A stretch of DNA of 64,000 nucleotides. It comes from Stenotrophomonas bentonitica (GTDB taxonomy: Bacteria > Pseudomonadota > Gammaproteobacteria > Xanthomonadales > Xanthomonadaceae). The stretch is taken from positions 62,001-126,000 of the forward strand of contig NZ_JAAZUH010000003.1 of NCBI RefSeq assembly GCF_013185915.1, in the 5' to 3' direction. The notes beneath the pieces were generated by a model. It was not told the origin of the DNA and did not search any database. It saw only the letters and a list, made by a program, of their open reading frames with translations. Each line of letters opens with the position of its first letter. The stretch's first letter is position 1. Below, in pieces: positions 1 to 8,250 of the stretch. Position numbers and translations under genes: made by a program.

Positions 1-66
1 GGGCAGCTGGTTGTCCTGGCCAATGCCGTGGTCGCGGTCGAGGGCGACGATCAGGGACAGCTTCAT
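1..66 (-). CDS. folA: Dihydrofolate reductase, N-terminal fragment cut by window edge
   Basis: Only the first 22 codons are inside the window. They read [20 protein letters not shown] followed by LP, which is the DHFR amino terminus (the I-x-A-x-D-x-x-x-I-G-x-x-N-x-x-P pattern that builds the NADPH and folate pocket). DHFR regenerates tetrahydrofolate from the dihydrofolate made by ThyA. The ATG overlaps the thyA stop as ATGA, so the two are translationally coupled. The rest of the gene lies to the left of the window. Identification is secure in spite of the short piece because of the motif and the thyA neighbour. Confidence 0.9.
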   Translation of the reverse strand, partial: MKLSLIVALDRDHGIGQDNQLP

Positions 67-857
67 ACCGCGACCGGGGCCTTGATGGCGGGGTGCGGGT
101 CGTAGCCGTCGATGCGGATGTCGTCGAACTGGAAGCCGAACAGGTCGGTGACGTCGGGGTTCAACCACAGCTTCGGCAGAGCGCGCGGTTGGCGGGTGAG
201 CTGTTCGCGGGCCTGGTCGTAGTGGTTGGAGTAGAGGTGGGCGTCGCCGAGAGTGTGGACGAAGTCGCCGACGCCGAGGCCGGTGGCCTGGGCGACCATG
301 TGGGTCAGCAGGGCGTAGCTGGCGATGTTGAACGGGACGCCGAGGAAGATGTCGCCGCTGCGCTGGTAGAGCTGGCAGCTGAGCTTGCCGTCGACCACGT
401 AGAACTGGAACAGGTTGTGGCAGGGCATCAGCGCCATCTGCGAGAGTTCGCCGACGTTCCAGGCGCTGACCACGAGGCGGCGCGAGTCGGGGTTGCGCTT
501 GATCTCGTCGACCAGCCACTGCATCTGGTCGATGCTGCCGCCGTCGGCGGTGGCCCAGCTGCGCCACTGCTTGCCGTAGACGGGGCCGAGGTCGCCGTTT
601 TCGTCGGCCCATTCGTCCCAGATCCGGACCTGGTTGTCCTTGAGGTAGCCGATGTTGGTGTCGCCCTTCAGGAACCACAGCAGCTCATGGATGATCGAGC
701 GCAGGTGCAGCTTCTTGGTGGTGACCAGCGGGAAACCGTCGTTGAGGTTGAAGCGCATCTGCCAGCCGAACACGCTGCGGGTGCCGGTGCCGGTGCGGTC
801 GGACTTTTCGGTGCCGTGTTCGAGTACGTGCTGCAGCAGGTCGAGGTAGGCTTTCAT
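63..857 (-). CDS. thyA: Thymidylate synthase
   Basis: Converts dUMP and methylene-tetrahydrofolate to dTMP and dihydrofolate in the cytoplasm. The product is 264 residues, the same length class as the E. coli enzyme. The catalytic cysteine is visible as Cys146 in [10 protein letters not shown], the phosphate-binding arginines as [10 protein letters not shown] (about 125-134), and the amino-terminal arginine loop as [11 protein letters not shown] (21-31). The start ATG overlaps the lgt stop and the stop overlaps the folA start, both by 4 bases, so lgt-thyA-folA is one tightly coupled operon. The pairing with folA makes functional sense because ThyA is the step that oxidises the folate cofactor. 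Confidence 0.98.
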   Translation of the reverse strand: MKAYLDLLQHVLEHGTEKSDRTGTGTRSVFGWQMRFNLNDGFPLVTTKKLHLRSIIHELLWFLKGDTNIGYLKDNQVRIWDEWADENGDLGPVYGKQWRSWATADGGSIDQMQWLVDEIKRNPDSRRLVVSAWNVGELSQMALMPCHNLFQFYVVDGKLSCQLYQRSGDIFLGVPFNIASYALLTHMVAQATGLGVGDFVHTLGDAHLYSNHYDQAREQLTRQPRALPKLWLNPDVTDLFGFQFDDIRIDGYDPHPAIKAPVAV

Positions 858-1750
858 GCCTTGCTCCCGGCGGCGGCCGGCGCGACCGGGAGCACCGGCT
901 GCAGGACCGGGGCGCGGCGCGACAGGACCAGCAGGACCACGCCCAGCGCCACCAGCGGCAGGCTGAGCAGCTGGCCGCGGGTGAACCAGTCGAACGCGAG
1001 GTAGACGCCGTTGTCGGGCATGCGCACGAATTCAACGGCGAAGCGGAACACGCCGTACATCAGCGCGAACAGGCCGGAGATGAGGTAGCGCTGGCGCGGC
1101 TTGGCCGAGACGGCCCACAGAACGGCGAACATCACCAGGCCTTCGAGCAGCGCTTCATACAGCTGCGAGGGATGGCGGGCGTACTGATTCAGCGCGCCGC
1201 TGGCGAACTGGGTGCGCAGGGTGTCCATGTCCACGCCGTTGAAGGCGGCCGGCAGGCCACTGGGGAAGACCACGCCCCAGGTTCCGTCGGTGTACTTGCC
1301 CCACAGTTCGGCGCCGATGAAGTTGCCGAGGCGACCGAAGCCTAGTCCGAGCGGTACCAGCGGCGACATGAAGTCGAGGGTGTCGAACAGGTGCAGGCGG
1401 TGCCTGCGCGACCAGTACCAGCAGGCGAACAGCACGCCGAGCAGGCCACCGTGGAAGCTCATGCCGCCGTCCCAGACCTTGAACAGCAGCAGCGGGTTGT
1501 GCAGGAAATCGGCGGTGGCATAGAACAGCATGTAGCCGACGCGGCCGCCGACCACGACGCCGAGCATGGCGTAGAACAGCAGGTCGGAGAATCCATTGCC
1601 GTCCACGCCCGGCAGGCGCCCCGCGGCGATGCGCTTGCGCCCCAGCCACCAGGCGGCGGTGAAGCCGAGCAGGTACATGATGCCGTACCAGTGCACCTTG
1701 ACCGGCCCGAGCGAGAGGGCGATGGGGTCGATATCGTGGAAATAGATCAT
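854..1750 (-). CDS. lgt: Prolipoprotein diacylglyceryl transferase
   Basis: Inner-membrane enzyme that moves diacylglyceryl from phosphatidylglycerol to the lipobox cysteine of prolipoproteins. At 298 residues it has several hydrophobic segments, the conserved HGGLLG motif at His100, and the family signature [15 protein letters not shown] at about 138-152, which contains the essential arginine and asparagine. It ends inside the thyA start codon (ATGA overlap). The lgt-thyA order is common in proteobacteria. The start [23 protein letters not shown] matches the usual family beginning. Confidence 0.97.
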   Translation of the reverse strand: MIYFHDIDPIALSLGPVKVHWYGIMYLLGFTAAWWLGRKRIAAGRLPGVDGNGFSDLLFYAMLGVVVGGRVGYMLFYATADFLHNPLLLFKVWDGGMSFHGGLLGVLFACWYWSRRHRLHLFDTLDFMSPLVPLGLGFGRLGNFIGAELWGKYTDGTWGVVFPSGLPAAFNGVDMDTLRTQFASGALNQYARHPSQLYEALLEGLVMFAVLWAVSAKPRQRYLISGLFALMYGVFRFAVEFVRMPDNGVYLAFDWFTRGQLLSLPLVALGVVLLVLSRRAPVLQPVLPVAPAAAGSKA

Positions 1751-1801
1751 GGGCGGCGCCTTGCAGGTAAGCGGCTATTCTCGGCCCAGTGCCGCGTTAC
1801 C

Positions 1802-2290
1802 TCAACCAAGCAGTTGGGGGGTATTGGGCAGGGCGTCATCCTTGGACCCGCTGCCGGGCGGATAGTGCCCGGCCAGCACGTCGGAGACCTCGGCAATGGC
1901 CAGCAGCACCGCCTGCTGCAGGTCGTCGGCGCGCAGCAGGCCCTGCATGTGCTCGCAGATCGCCTGCCACTGGGTTTCGCCGACCCGGCCGCGCAGGCCG
2001 CGGTCGGCGATCAGTTCGATGGCGTGGTCGGCCAGCAGCAGGTAGACCAGTACGCCGTTGTTCTGTTCGGTGTCCCAGGTGCGCAGCTGGGCGAAGGCGT
2101 GCTCGGCGCGCTGGCGCGGGGTGACGCCCTGCCACAGCGCCATCCACGGCAGGTCGGCTTCGACCGCGAATATGACCTGGCCACCGTGGCGGCGCTCGCC
2201 GGCGGCGATCGCGTCGGTGATGGCCTGCAGCCGCGCTTCGCTGAAGGTGCGGTGCAGCGAGGGAGCGAACAGATGGCGCCAGATGCGCAT
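1802..2290 (-). CDS. TPM-domain protein, short paralogue
   Basis: A 162-residue protein beginning MRIWRHLFAPSLHRTFSEA. It carries a TPM (TLP18.3/Psb32/MOLO-1) fold: a helix with AITDAIAAGERRHGGQVIFAVEA, then the acidic stretch and NNGVLVYLLLADHAIELIADRG. No signal peptide is visible, unlike the neighbour upstream. The ATG shares one base with the stop of the larger TPM gene (TGATG), so translation is coupled. It is the third gene of a LemA-TPM-TPM operon. TPM proteins are associated with membrane protein turnover or assembly, but no reaction is known for this one. Confidence 0.85.
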   Translation of the reverse strand: MRIWRHLFAPSLHRTFSEARLQAITDAIAAGERRHGGQVIFAVEADLPWMALWQGVTPRQRAEHAFAQLRTWDTEQNNGVLVYLLLADHAIELIADRGLRGRVGETQWQAICEHMQGLLRADDLQQAVLLAIAEVSDVLAGHYPPGSGSKDDALPNTPQLLG

Positions 2291-3186
2291 CACCAGCCTC
2301 CCGAGGCGCCACCGCCTCCGGAACGTCCACCGCCGCCACCCCAGCCGCCGCCTCCGCCAAACCCGCCCCCTCCCCCACCGCCCCAGCTGCCACCGCCGAA
2401 GCCGCCGCCGCCCCAGCCGGTGTTGCGGGCGAAGCGGCCGGCGCGGCCGGAGGAGAAGCCGACGAACAGGCCGATCAGGCCGGCGAGGCCGCTGGCCAGC
2501 CACAACGAGGTGAACAGGAATGCGGCCACCGCTGCGCCGCCACCGCCGAGCAGGGCGCGCAGCGGGCGCGGCAGCCAGCCCAGCAGGGCGCGGGCGAAGG
2601 TCCCGACGAAGAAGCCGATCACCAGCGCGACGGTGAAGCCGTCGCTGCCATTGCCGCGCGGCGCGCGGTTGTCGCTGACCGGCGCCGGCAGCGCCTCGCC
2701 GTCAACCAGCTTCACCAGTGCGGCGGTGCCGTCGGCCAGGCCGCCGGCGTAGTCGCCGGTACGGAACTTCGGGGCCAGGTACTCCTGGATCACGCGGTTG
2801 GCGATGGCATCGGGGATCGCGCCTTCCAGCCCGTAGCCCGGCTCGATCCGCACCTTGCGGTCGTCCTTGGCCACCACCAGCAGCACGCCGTCGTCCACGC
2901 CCTTGCGCCCGACCTGCCACTGCTCGAACACGCGCTGGGTGTACTGCTCGATGGTTTCCGGCTGGGTGCTGGGCACCATCAGGATCTGCAGCTGGCTGCC
3001 CTTGCGCTGCTGCAGGGCCAGGGCCTGCGCTTCCAGTGCCTGCTTCTGCGCTGCGTCCAGGGTGCCGGTGGTATCGACCACCGGCGAGGCCATGGGCGGA
3101 ATCGCGGCGTCGCTCTGCGCCCAGGCCGGCAGGGCCAGGCACAGGCAGGACAGCAACAGCGCACGCAGCAGCGGGCGGAGGCTCAT
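2290..3186 (-). CDS. TPM-domain exported membrane protein, YgcG-like
   Basis: A 298-residue protein with a signal peptide (MSLRPLLRALLLSCLCLALPAWAQ), a TPM domain at roughly 35-160 (PVVDTTGTLDAAQKQALE to KDDRKVRIEPGYGLEGAIPD), one or two transmembrane stretches around 180-245, and a C-terminal tail almost entirely Gly with Trp, Phe and Ser. This is the YgcG layout: periplasmic TPM domain, membrane anchor, glycine-rich tail. It sits between LemA and the short TPM gene, a widespread pairing whose function is not settled. The tail's codons create C-rich low-complexity DNA at about 2315-2415. Confidence 0.9.
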   Translation of the reverse strand: MSLRPLLRALLLSCLCLALPAWAQSDAAIPPMASPVVDTTGTLDAAQKQALEAQALALQQRKGSQLQILMVPSTQPETIEQYTQRVFEQWQVGRKGVDDGVLLVVAKDDRKVRIEPGYGLEGAIPDAIANRVIQEYLAPKFRTGDYAGGLADGTAALVKLVDGEALPAPVSDNRAPRGNGSDGFTVALVIGFFVGTFARALLGWLPRPLRALLGGGGAAVAAFLFTSLWLASGLAGLIGLFVGFSSGRAGRFARNTGWGGGGFGGGSWGGGGGGGFGGGGGWGGGGGRSGGGGASGGW

Positions 3187-3189
3187 GGC

Positions 3190-3849
3190 TTACTGCGCCG
3201 GCGCCTGCTGCGGTTGCGGTTGCGGTTGCGGTTGCGGCTGCGGCGCGGGCGCCGGTGCGGCTGGCTGCGAGCCGAACTTCACCGCCGGCGGCTGCGCGAT
3301 CTGCGCTTCGTTCTCGACCGTGAAGTTGGGCTTGGCCGCGTAGCCGAAGATCTTGGCGGTGATCAGCTGCGGGAACGAGCGGATGTAGGTGTTGTAGTCC
3401 TGCACCTGCTGGATGTAGCGACCGCGGGCGACGGTGATGCGGTTTTCGGTGCCTTCCAGCTGCGCCTGCAGGTCGCGGAAGCCCTGGTCGGATTTCAGGT
3501 TCGGGTAGTTTTCGGTCACCACCAGCAGCCGCGACAGCGCACCGCTGAGTTCGCCCTGGGCCTGCTGGAACTGCTTGAGCGACTCGGCGTCGTCGGCATT
3601 GACGTTGACCTGGCCGACCCGCGCGCGGGCGTTGGTCACGTCGGTCAGCACCTGGCGTTCCTGGTTGGCATAGCCTTCCACGGTCTGCACCAGGTTGGGG
3701 ATCAGGTCGGCGCGGCGCTTGTACTGGTTGACGACTTCGGACCAGCCGGCCTTGACCTGTTCATCTTTCTGCTGGATCGCGTTGTAGCCACAACCAGACA
3801 ACAGGCTGGCCAGCAGGACCAGCAGGATGAGGCGGAAAGAGGTACGCAT
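3190..3849 (-). CDS. lemA: LemA family protein
   Basis: A 219-residue LemA protein. It starts with a lipoprotein-type signal (LLVLLASLLSGCGYNAIQ, lipobox cysteine about residue 20), followed by the family core VVNQYKRRADLIPNLVQTVEGYANQE and helical repeats ending in YNTYIRSFPQL. The C-terminus is an unusual Pro-Gln repeat encoded by a hexanucleotide run. It is the first gene of the LemA-TPM-TPM operon, 3 bases ahead of the next gene. LemA proteins are anchored cell-envelope proteins of unknown biochemical role. Confidence 0.93.
   Translation of the reverse strand: MRTSFRLILLVLLASLLSGCGYNAIQQKDEQVKAGWSEVVNQYKRRADLIPNLVQTVEGYANQERQVLTDVTNARARVGQVNVNADDAESLKQFQQAQGELSGALSRLLVVTENYPNLKSDQGFRDLQAQLEGTENRITVARGRYIQQVQDYNTYIRSFPQLITAKIFGYAAKPNFTVENEAQIAQPPAVKFGSQPAAPAPAPQPQPQPQPQPQQAPAQ
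3209..3244 (-). repeat. Hexanucleotide microsatellite encoding Pro-Gln repeats in LemA
   Basis: Six tandem hexamers are seen on the plus strand: four TGCGGT units followed by two TGCGGC units. On the coding strand they give alternating Pro and Gln near the LemA C-terminus. A six-base unit keeps frame when copies are gained or lost, so the tail length could vary between strains without inactivating the gene. Confidence 0.85.
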
Positions 3850-3920
3850 GGCCGGCTCCGGATCGGGGGTGGACGCGGCCGGAGAATGGCATGAATAGGG
3901 GTTAATTCCCCGTCATGGTC

Positions 3921-3945
3921 GGGTACCGACCCTGGGTCGGTACCC
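3921..3945 (-). terminator. Hairpin downstream of terC
   Basis: An 11-bp perfect stem (GGGTACCGACC with GGTCGGTACCC) and a 3-base loop, starting 9 bases after the terC stop on the minus strand. No clear T-run follows, so this may be a processing or 3'-end stabilising hairpin rather than a classical intrinsic terminator. Confidence 0.5.
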
Positions 3946-3954
3946 GGAGACCCC

Positions 3955-4704
3955 TTACCAGTTGCCGGCGCCCGGCACGTGGTGGGCCAGCGCGCGGCGG
4001 CGCATCAGCAGGTTCAGCCACTCCACCAGCACCGAGAAGCCCATGGCGGCGTAGATGTAGGGCTTGGGCACGTGTACGTCCAGGCCGTCCAGGATCAGCA
4101 CGGCGCCGATCAGCAGGATGAAGGCCAGGGCCAGCATCTTCACGGTCGGGTTGGCGTCGATGAAGCGGCCCAGCGGGTTGGCGGCCAGCAGCATGACGGC
4201 CACCGAGAGCAGGATCGCGGCGACCATCACCGGCACGTGCTGGGCGATGCCGACGGCGGTGATCACCGAGTCGAGCGAGAACACGATGTCGATGATGGCG
4301 ATCTGCAGGATCACCATGCCGAACACGGCCGAGGCCTTGGTGGTGGTGGGGTCTTCGTCTTCGCCGCCGGTGATCAGTTCGCGGATTTCCATGCCGCCCT
4401 TGATGATCAGGAACAGGCCGCCGACGATCAGCACCAGGTCGCGGATGGAGATGCCCATGCCCGCTACGGTGAAGAGGTTGGCTTCCATGTGCGCCAGGTA
4501 GGCCAGCGACACCAGCAGCAGGATCCGGGTGATGCAGGCCACGGCGATGCCGAGCTTGCGGGCGAACGGACGGCGTTCTTCGGGCAGCTTGCTCACGGCG
4601 ATGGAGATGAACACCAGGTTGTCGATGCCGAGCACGATTTCAAGCGCGCTCAGGGTCAGCAGGGTCAACCAGACGTTGGGATCGGAGAGCAGCTCGAGGA
4701 ACAT
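3955..4704 (-). CDS. TerC-family integral membrane protein
   Basis: A 249-residue polytopic protein of the TerC/YkoY/Alx family with about seven hydrophobic segments. The conserved first helix ALEIVLGIDNLVFISI and the second family signature IAIIDIVFSLDSVITAVGI (acidic residues inside membrane helices) are both visible. These membrane aspartates are thought to move metal ions, and relatives function in manganese export or metal loading of secreted proteins. No tellurite-resistance genes are nearby, so a housekeeping metal role is more likely than tellurite resistance. Substrate is not deducible from sequence. Confidence 0.93.
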   Translation of the reverse strand: MFLELLSDPNVWLTLLTLSALEIVLGIDNLVFISIAVSKLPEERRPFARKLGIAVACITRILLLVSLAYLAHMEANLFTVAGMGISIRDLVLIVGGLFLIIKGGMEIRELITGGEDEDPTTTKASAVFGMVILQIAIIDIVFSLDSVITAVGIAQHVPVMVAAILLSVAVMLLAANPLGRFIDANPTVKMLALAFILLIGAVLILDGLDVHVPKPYIYAAMGFSVLVEWLNLLMRRRALAHHVPGAGNW

Positions 4705-4743
4705 GGATACATCCTTACAAGGGGGAAATGACGCGCGGACGCG

Positions 4744-5139
4744 TCAGAAGATTCGCGGCGCCAGGACCAGGGCCCAGCACACCAGGACATTCATCATCAG
4801 GACGAACACGGCGGCCGAGCCCATGTCCTTGGCCCGGCCGGCCAGTTCGTGGAATTCGGGGCCGTAGCGTTCGATCACCGCTTCAATCGCCGAGTTGGCC
4901 AGTTCCATGGCCAGCACCAGCAGCATCGAGCCGATCATCAGGGCGCGCTCGACCGGGGTCTGGCCCAGCCACAGCGCCAGCGGCGCGAGCACCACCAGCA
5001 GGTAGACCTCCAGGCGGAACGAGGATTCGTGCAGCCAGGCGGCACGCAGGCCCTGCCAGGACCACACCGCCGCCTTGAAGATGCGCTTTGGCCCGCGCGG
5101 CAGGTGCCCGAGTTCGTCAGCCACGCAGGCATGCTCCAT
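4744..5139 (-). CDS. dgkA: Diacylglycerol kinase, prokaryotic type
   Basis: Small inner-membrane kinase that phosphorylates diacylglycerol released by lipid-headgroup transfer and so recycles it to phosphatidate. Three membrane helices are visible, and the family signature ELANSAIEAVIERYGPEFHELAGRAKD is split across about residues 80-106, including the catalytic glutamate and the metal-binding ExxN. Start choice is uncertain: ATG at 5139 gives 131 residues, while GTG at 5124 would give a product starting VADELGHLPRGPKRI, closer to relatives that begin MADE. The gene stands alone with a divergent SGNH hydrolase upstream. Confidence 0.93.
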   Translation of the reverse strand: MEHACVADELGHLPRGPKRIFKAAVWSWQGLRAAWLHESSFRLEVYLLVVLAPLALWLGQTPVERALMIGSMLLVLAMELANSAIEAVIERYGPEFHELAGRAKDMGSAAVFVLMMNVLVCWALVLAPRIF

Positions 5140-5279
5140 GGCTGGCAAGGGGGCACGACGGCAGAACCAGGGCACGGCAAGGGGTCATGGGCAGCGCGGG
5201 AAGCGGTGGACAATCCGCCATTTTGCCACAGGGCGCCCGGACCCACCCGAAGCTCCCGTCGAACCGGCCACCCACATCC

Positions 5280-5303
5280 GTAGTGCCGGCCGCCGGCCGG
5301 CTC
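5280..5303 (+). repeat. SMAG-type GTAG palindrome
   Basis: GTAG followed by an almost perfect palindrome built on GCCGGCC and GGCCGGC. It lies between the divergent dgkA and SGNH hydrolase genes, about 70 bases ahead of the latter's start. It matches the family described in Stenotrophomonas maltophilia as SMAG repeats, which are small GTAG-ended REP-like elements. Confidence 0.85.
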
Positions 5304-5374
5304 CCGACACACCCGGACAACCCCTGGACCCCCTGCCCGCCTAAGATGCCGTGGTACCCGTTCAGGAATTCCCC

Positions 5375-6088
5375 ATGACCCATCGCGTCGCCCGCCCGTT
5401 GCTGCTCGCCCTGGCGCTCACCGCCAGCCTGCCCGCCCTGGCCCTGAAGACCGCCCCGGTCCCGCCGCCACCGCAGGTACCCGAGCAGGTCTCCAACGTG
5501 GCCTGGGCCGGGGACATGGCGGCCTTCGCCAAGGCGGACGCGCTCACTCCGCCGCCGCGCGGGGGCATCGAGTTCATCGGCAGCTCATCGATCCGGATGT
5601 GGGACACGCTGGCGGCCGATTTCCCCGGCCAGAAGGTGTTCAACCGCGGCTTCGGCGGTTCGGAAGTACGCGACAGCACCTGGTATGCGGACCAGATCGT
5701 GGTGCCGTACGCGCCGTGCAAGGTGTTCTTCTACGCCGGCGACAACGATCTCAACAGCGGCCGCAGCCCGGCCCAGGTGCGCGACGATGTGGTGGCGTTC
5801 GTGCAGCGCGTGCACCGCGACCTGCCGAAGACCACGGTGGAGGTCATTTCGATCAAGCCCAGTCCGTCGCGCGCGCAGCTGCTGCCGGCGGTGGTGGAAG
5901 CCAACGGGTTGATCGAGAAGGCGCTGGCGAAGCTGCCCAACACCGGCTTCACCGACGTCTACACGCCGATGCTGGGCGAAGACGGCCAGCCGCGCGCGTC
6001 GCTGTTCCGCGAGGACATGCTGCATATGCAGCCGGAGGGCTACGCGATCTGGCGCAAGGCATTGGCGCCGAAGGTGCAGTGCCGGTAA
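5375..6088 (+). CDS. Exported SGNH/GDSL-family hydrolase
   Basis: A 237-residue protein with a cleavable signal (MTHRVARPLLLALALTASLP ending at ALA). The SGNH blocks are in order: GSSSIRMW with the nucleophilic serine at about 70 (block I), GFGGSEVRD with the oxyanion glycine (block II), YAGDNDLN (block III Asn) and EDMLHMQPEGY with the catalytic Asp and His (block V). It is therefore an esterase or lipase-type hydrolase in the periplasm or outside. Such exported SGNH enzymes often act on acetylated polysaccharides, but the substrate cannot be read from sequence. The ATG at 5375 is preferred because it starts the signal peptide directly. Confidence 0.9.
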   Translation: MTHRVARPLLLALALTASLPALALKTAPVPPPPQVPEQVSNVAWAGDMAAFAKADALTPPPRGGIEFIGSSSIRMWDTLAADFPGQKVFNRGFGGSEVRDSTWYADQIVVPYAPCKVFFYAGDNDLNSGRSPAQVRDDVVAFVQRVHRDLPKTTVEVISIKPSPSRAQLLPAVVEANGLIEKALAKLPNTGFTDVYTPMLGEDGQPRASLFREDMLHMQPEGYAIWRKALAPKVQCR

Positions 6089-6110
6089 TTGCAGGGCCGG
6101 CAATTGCGCG

Positions 6111-6134
6111 GTAGAGCCGGGCTCTGCCCGGCTC
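6111..6134 (+). repeat. SMAG-type GTAG palindrome
   Basis: GTAG plus the palindrome AGCCGGGCTCTGCCCGGCT. It lies between the convergent SGNH hydrolase and sensor kinase genes, and its last two bases fall inside the sensor-kinase stop codon. The symmetrical stem could also end transcripts from both sides. Confidence 0.85.
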
Positions 6135-7404
6135 AGCGGTAGGCGATGGTCGCCTGCGTGCCGACGCCCGGCTCGCTGCTCAGTCCGATCTTCCAGCCGA
6201 ACCGGTCGCACAGCCTGCGCACGATCGACAGGCCCAGGCCGGTACCCTGGGGGCGGCTGGGTTCGGCGCGGTAGAAGGGTTCGAAGGCGCGCGACAGCGC
6301 TTCGGGCGACATGCCGATGCCGGTGTCGCGGACCACGACGCGGTCGTCGAGCACGTCGACGTCGATGCGGCCTTCGTCGGTGTAGCTGCAGGCGTTGCGC
6401 AGCAGGTTGCTGATCACCACCTGCAGCACGCGCGGCGGTGCGTGCAGCTGCACCGGCCCGTTGCTGTGCACGTGGATTTCGACCGGGCGGCCGGCCAGCA
6501 GTTCGCGGGCGTTGTCCACTTCGTACTGCACGATGTCGTTGACGTCGAACAGTTCTATCTGCGGTTCCACGTCGGCTTCGCGGGCCAGGATCAGGAACGC
6601 GTCGATCACCGCTTCCATGTCGCGGCCGGCGCGTTGGATGCGGTTGAGGCCACGACGCAGGCGCGGGGTCATGTCCTGGTCGCCGAGCGCCATGTCGCTG
6701 GCCACGCGGATGACCGTCAGCGGGGTGCGCAGTTCATGGCTGGCGTCGCGGGTGAAGTTGCGCTCGCGCGCGACGTGCGCGGTGACCCGTGTCGCCAGTG
6801 AATGCAGCGCGGCGGCCAGCTGCCGGGTTTCGCCCTGCATGTCGGCCGGCAGTTTGTCCGGGGCGAGGTCGGATGCTTCGGGGTGGCCGGGATTCCAGCG
6901 CGAGACCCGGCGCGCCAGCCAGTTGACCGGCGAGACCAGCCGTTTGGAGGCGCGGTAGGTGACCCACGAGGCGCCGTACACCGCGAGCAGGGTCAGCAGC
7001 ACCGGGACGATGCCGAACCAGAACGCCAGCATTTCCGCGCGCGAGCGCAGGAACACCAGGTACAGGCGGCCCTCCGGGCGGGCATCGACCAGCACCAGCT
7101 GGTCGTCGGCTTTCAGTTCGTGGAAGCCTGGCGCAAGCTCGCGCAGGTTGGCGGGCAGGCTCAGCGCGGACTGCCCGGTTTCGAGCAGGTAACCGCGGAT
7201 GTTGCGCGTGTTCGGTGGCGGCTGCACCGGCGAGGCCGCGTGCAGGTCCCAGAAATAGGTGGCTTCTTCCTGCAGCGCGCTGCTCACCAGGCTGTGCTTG
7301 ATGACCAGCGAAACCAGCCACGCACCGAGCAGGATGCCCAGGCTGGCCAGCACGGCCTGCAGGATGAAAACGATTCGGATCTTGCGCGGCAGACCGTGCG
7401 GCAT
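6133..7404 (-). CDS. Two-component sensor histidine kinase
   Basis: A 423-residue class-I kinase. It has an N-terminal transmembrane helix (about 8-35), a periplasmic sensor of about 100 residues, a second helix (about 130-150) leading into a HAMP-like linker, the HisKA box DASHELRTPLTV with phospho-acceptor His223, then N box, G1 (DTGIGMS) and G2 (GTGLGLSIV) of the ATPase domain. It is encoded directly downstream of an OmpR-type regulator, its evident partner. The ATG at 7404 is chosen; an upstream in-frame TTG at 7425 is less likely. The signal is unknown, and no iron-binding or other ligand motif was recognised in the sensor. Confidence 0.93.
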   Translation of the reverse strand: MPHGLPRKIRIVFILQAVLASLGILLGAWLVSLVIKHSLVSSALQEEATYFWDLHAASPVQPPPNTRNIRGYLLETGQSALSLPANLRELAPGFHELKADDQLVLVDARPEGRLYLVFLRSRAEMLAFWFGIVPVLLTLLAVYGASWVTYRASKRLVSPVNWLARRVSRWNPGHPEASDLAPDKLPADMQGETRQLAAALHSLATRVTAHVARERNFTRDASHELRTPLTVIRVASDMALGDQDMTPRLRRGLNRIQRAGRDMEAVIDAFLILAREADVEPQIELFDVNDIVQYEVDNARELLAGRPVEIHVHSNGPVQLHAPPRVLQVVISNLLRNACSYTDEGRIDVDVLDDRVVVRDTGIGMSPEALSRAFEPFYRAEPSRPQGTGLGLSIVRRLCDRFGWKIGLSSEPGVGTQATIAYR

Positions 7405-7429
7405 TACGACGTCCAGTGCAAACAACGGC

Positions 7430-7455
7430 GATGCCCCGGCAAGCGCCGGGGCATC
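7430..7455 (-). promoter_or_regulatory. Intercistronic hairpin between regulator and kinase genes
   Basis: An 11-bp perfect stem (GATGCCCCGGC with GCCGGGGCATC) and a 4-base loop in the 59-base gap between the regulator stop and the kinase start. The sequence after it on the minus strand is GCCGTTGTTTGC, only weakly T-rich, so partial termination or mRNA stabilisation is more likely than a full stop. Confidence 0.6.
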
Positions 7456-7463
7456 GTGTCGCT

Positions 7464-8177
7464 TCAGCTCATCGGCTGGGCGATATCGGCAATACGGTAG
7501 CCGGCGCTCTGCACGGTGTGCAGCAGCGGACGGTCGAACGGCTTGTCGATGATCTTGCGCAGGTTGTACAGATGGCTGCGCAGCGTGTCCGAGTCCGGCA
7601 GGCCGTTGCCCCAGATCTCGCGTTCGATTTCCTGGCGGGTCACCACGCGCGGCGATTCGCGCATCAGGATGGTGAGCAGGCGCAGGCCGATCGGCGACAG
7701 CTGCAGTTCGGTACCGGCACGCGTGGCACGCATGCTGACCGGGTCCAGCACCAGGTCGGCGACCTTGAGCACTTCCGAGCCGACCTGGCGACGTTCGCGG
7801 CGGATCAGCGCGCGCAGGCGGGCTTCCAGTTCCTGGATCGCGAACGGCTTGGTCAGGTAGTCATCGGCGCCGAAACCGAGGCCGGTGAGCTTGTCGTCCA
7901 GCGTGTCGCGCGCGGTCAGCATCAGCACCGGGGTCGACTTGCGGGCGTCGTTGCGCAGCCGGCGGCAGACTTCGATGCCGTCCAGGCGCGGCAGCATCAG
8001 GTCCAGCACCACCACGTCGTAACTGTTCTCGGCGGCCAGCCGGTACCCGTCCAGGCCATCCTGGGCATAGTCGACCTCGAACCCGCGGCCTTCCAGGTAT
8101 TCGCCGATCATCTCGGAGATATTGCGGTTGTCTTCGACCACCAGCACCAGGCCGGAGGTTTCCTTTGTCTGACGCAT
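7464..8177 (-). CDS. OmpR-family response regulator
   Basis: A 237-residue regulator. The receiver domain has acidic pocket E15/D16, phospho-acceptor Asp59 in VVVLDLMLPR, and the LTKPF lysine. The winged-helix output domain ends in DTLRSHLYNLRKIIDKP with the recognition helix, then LLHTVQSAGYRI. Start at 8177 is supported by GAGGGA seven bases upstream of ATG and by the match to the receiver N-terminus. It is transcribed ahead of the histidine kinase. The pair resembles xanthomonad OmpR/EnvZ-type systems, but I cannot assign it to a named one. Confidence 0.94.
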   Translation of the reverse strand: MRQTKETSGLVLVVEDNRNISEMIGEYLEGRGFEVDYAQDGLDGYRLAAENSYDVVVLDLMLPRLDGIEVCRRLRNDARKSTPVLMLTARDTLDDKLTGLGFGADDYLTKPFAIQELEARLRALIRRERRQVGSEVLKVADLVLDPVSMRATRAGTELQLSPIGLRLLTILMRESPRVVTRQEIEREIWGNGLPDSDTLRSHLYNLRKIIDKPFDRPLLHTVQSAGYRIADIAQPMS

Positions 8178-8250
8178 GGGAGTCCCTCTTTCTTCAGCTT
8201 TGTGAAACATGCCGGATCGACGGTGGACGCGATGTGAAGCCGCTCACAGG

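Noticed and set aside
2315..2420. Triplet-like C-rich tract as a structural repeat or recombination hotspot
   Set aside because: It is simply the coding strand complement of the Gly/Trp/Phe-rich tail of the YgcG-like protein.
1802..2503. Longer N-terminus (233 residues) for the short TPM protein
   Set aside because: The first 71 residues are an Arg-rich translation opposite to nothing useful: they overlap the Gly-rich tail of the upstream gene in another frame. The coupled ATG at 2290 is the natural start.
3955..4704. Tellurite-resistance locus because of the terC name
   Set aside because: No terZABDEF genes are nearby, and lone TerC-family proteins are common metal-homeostasis membrane proteins.
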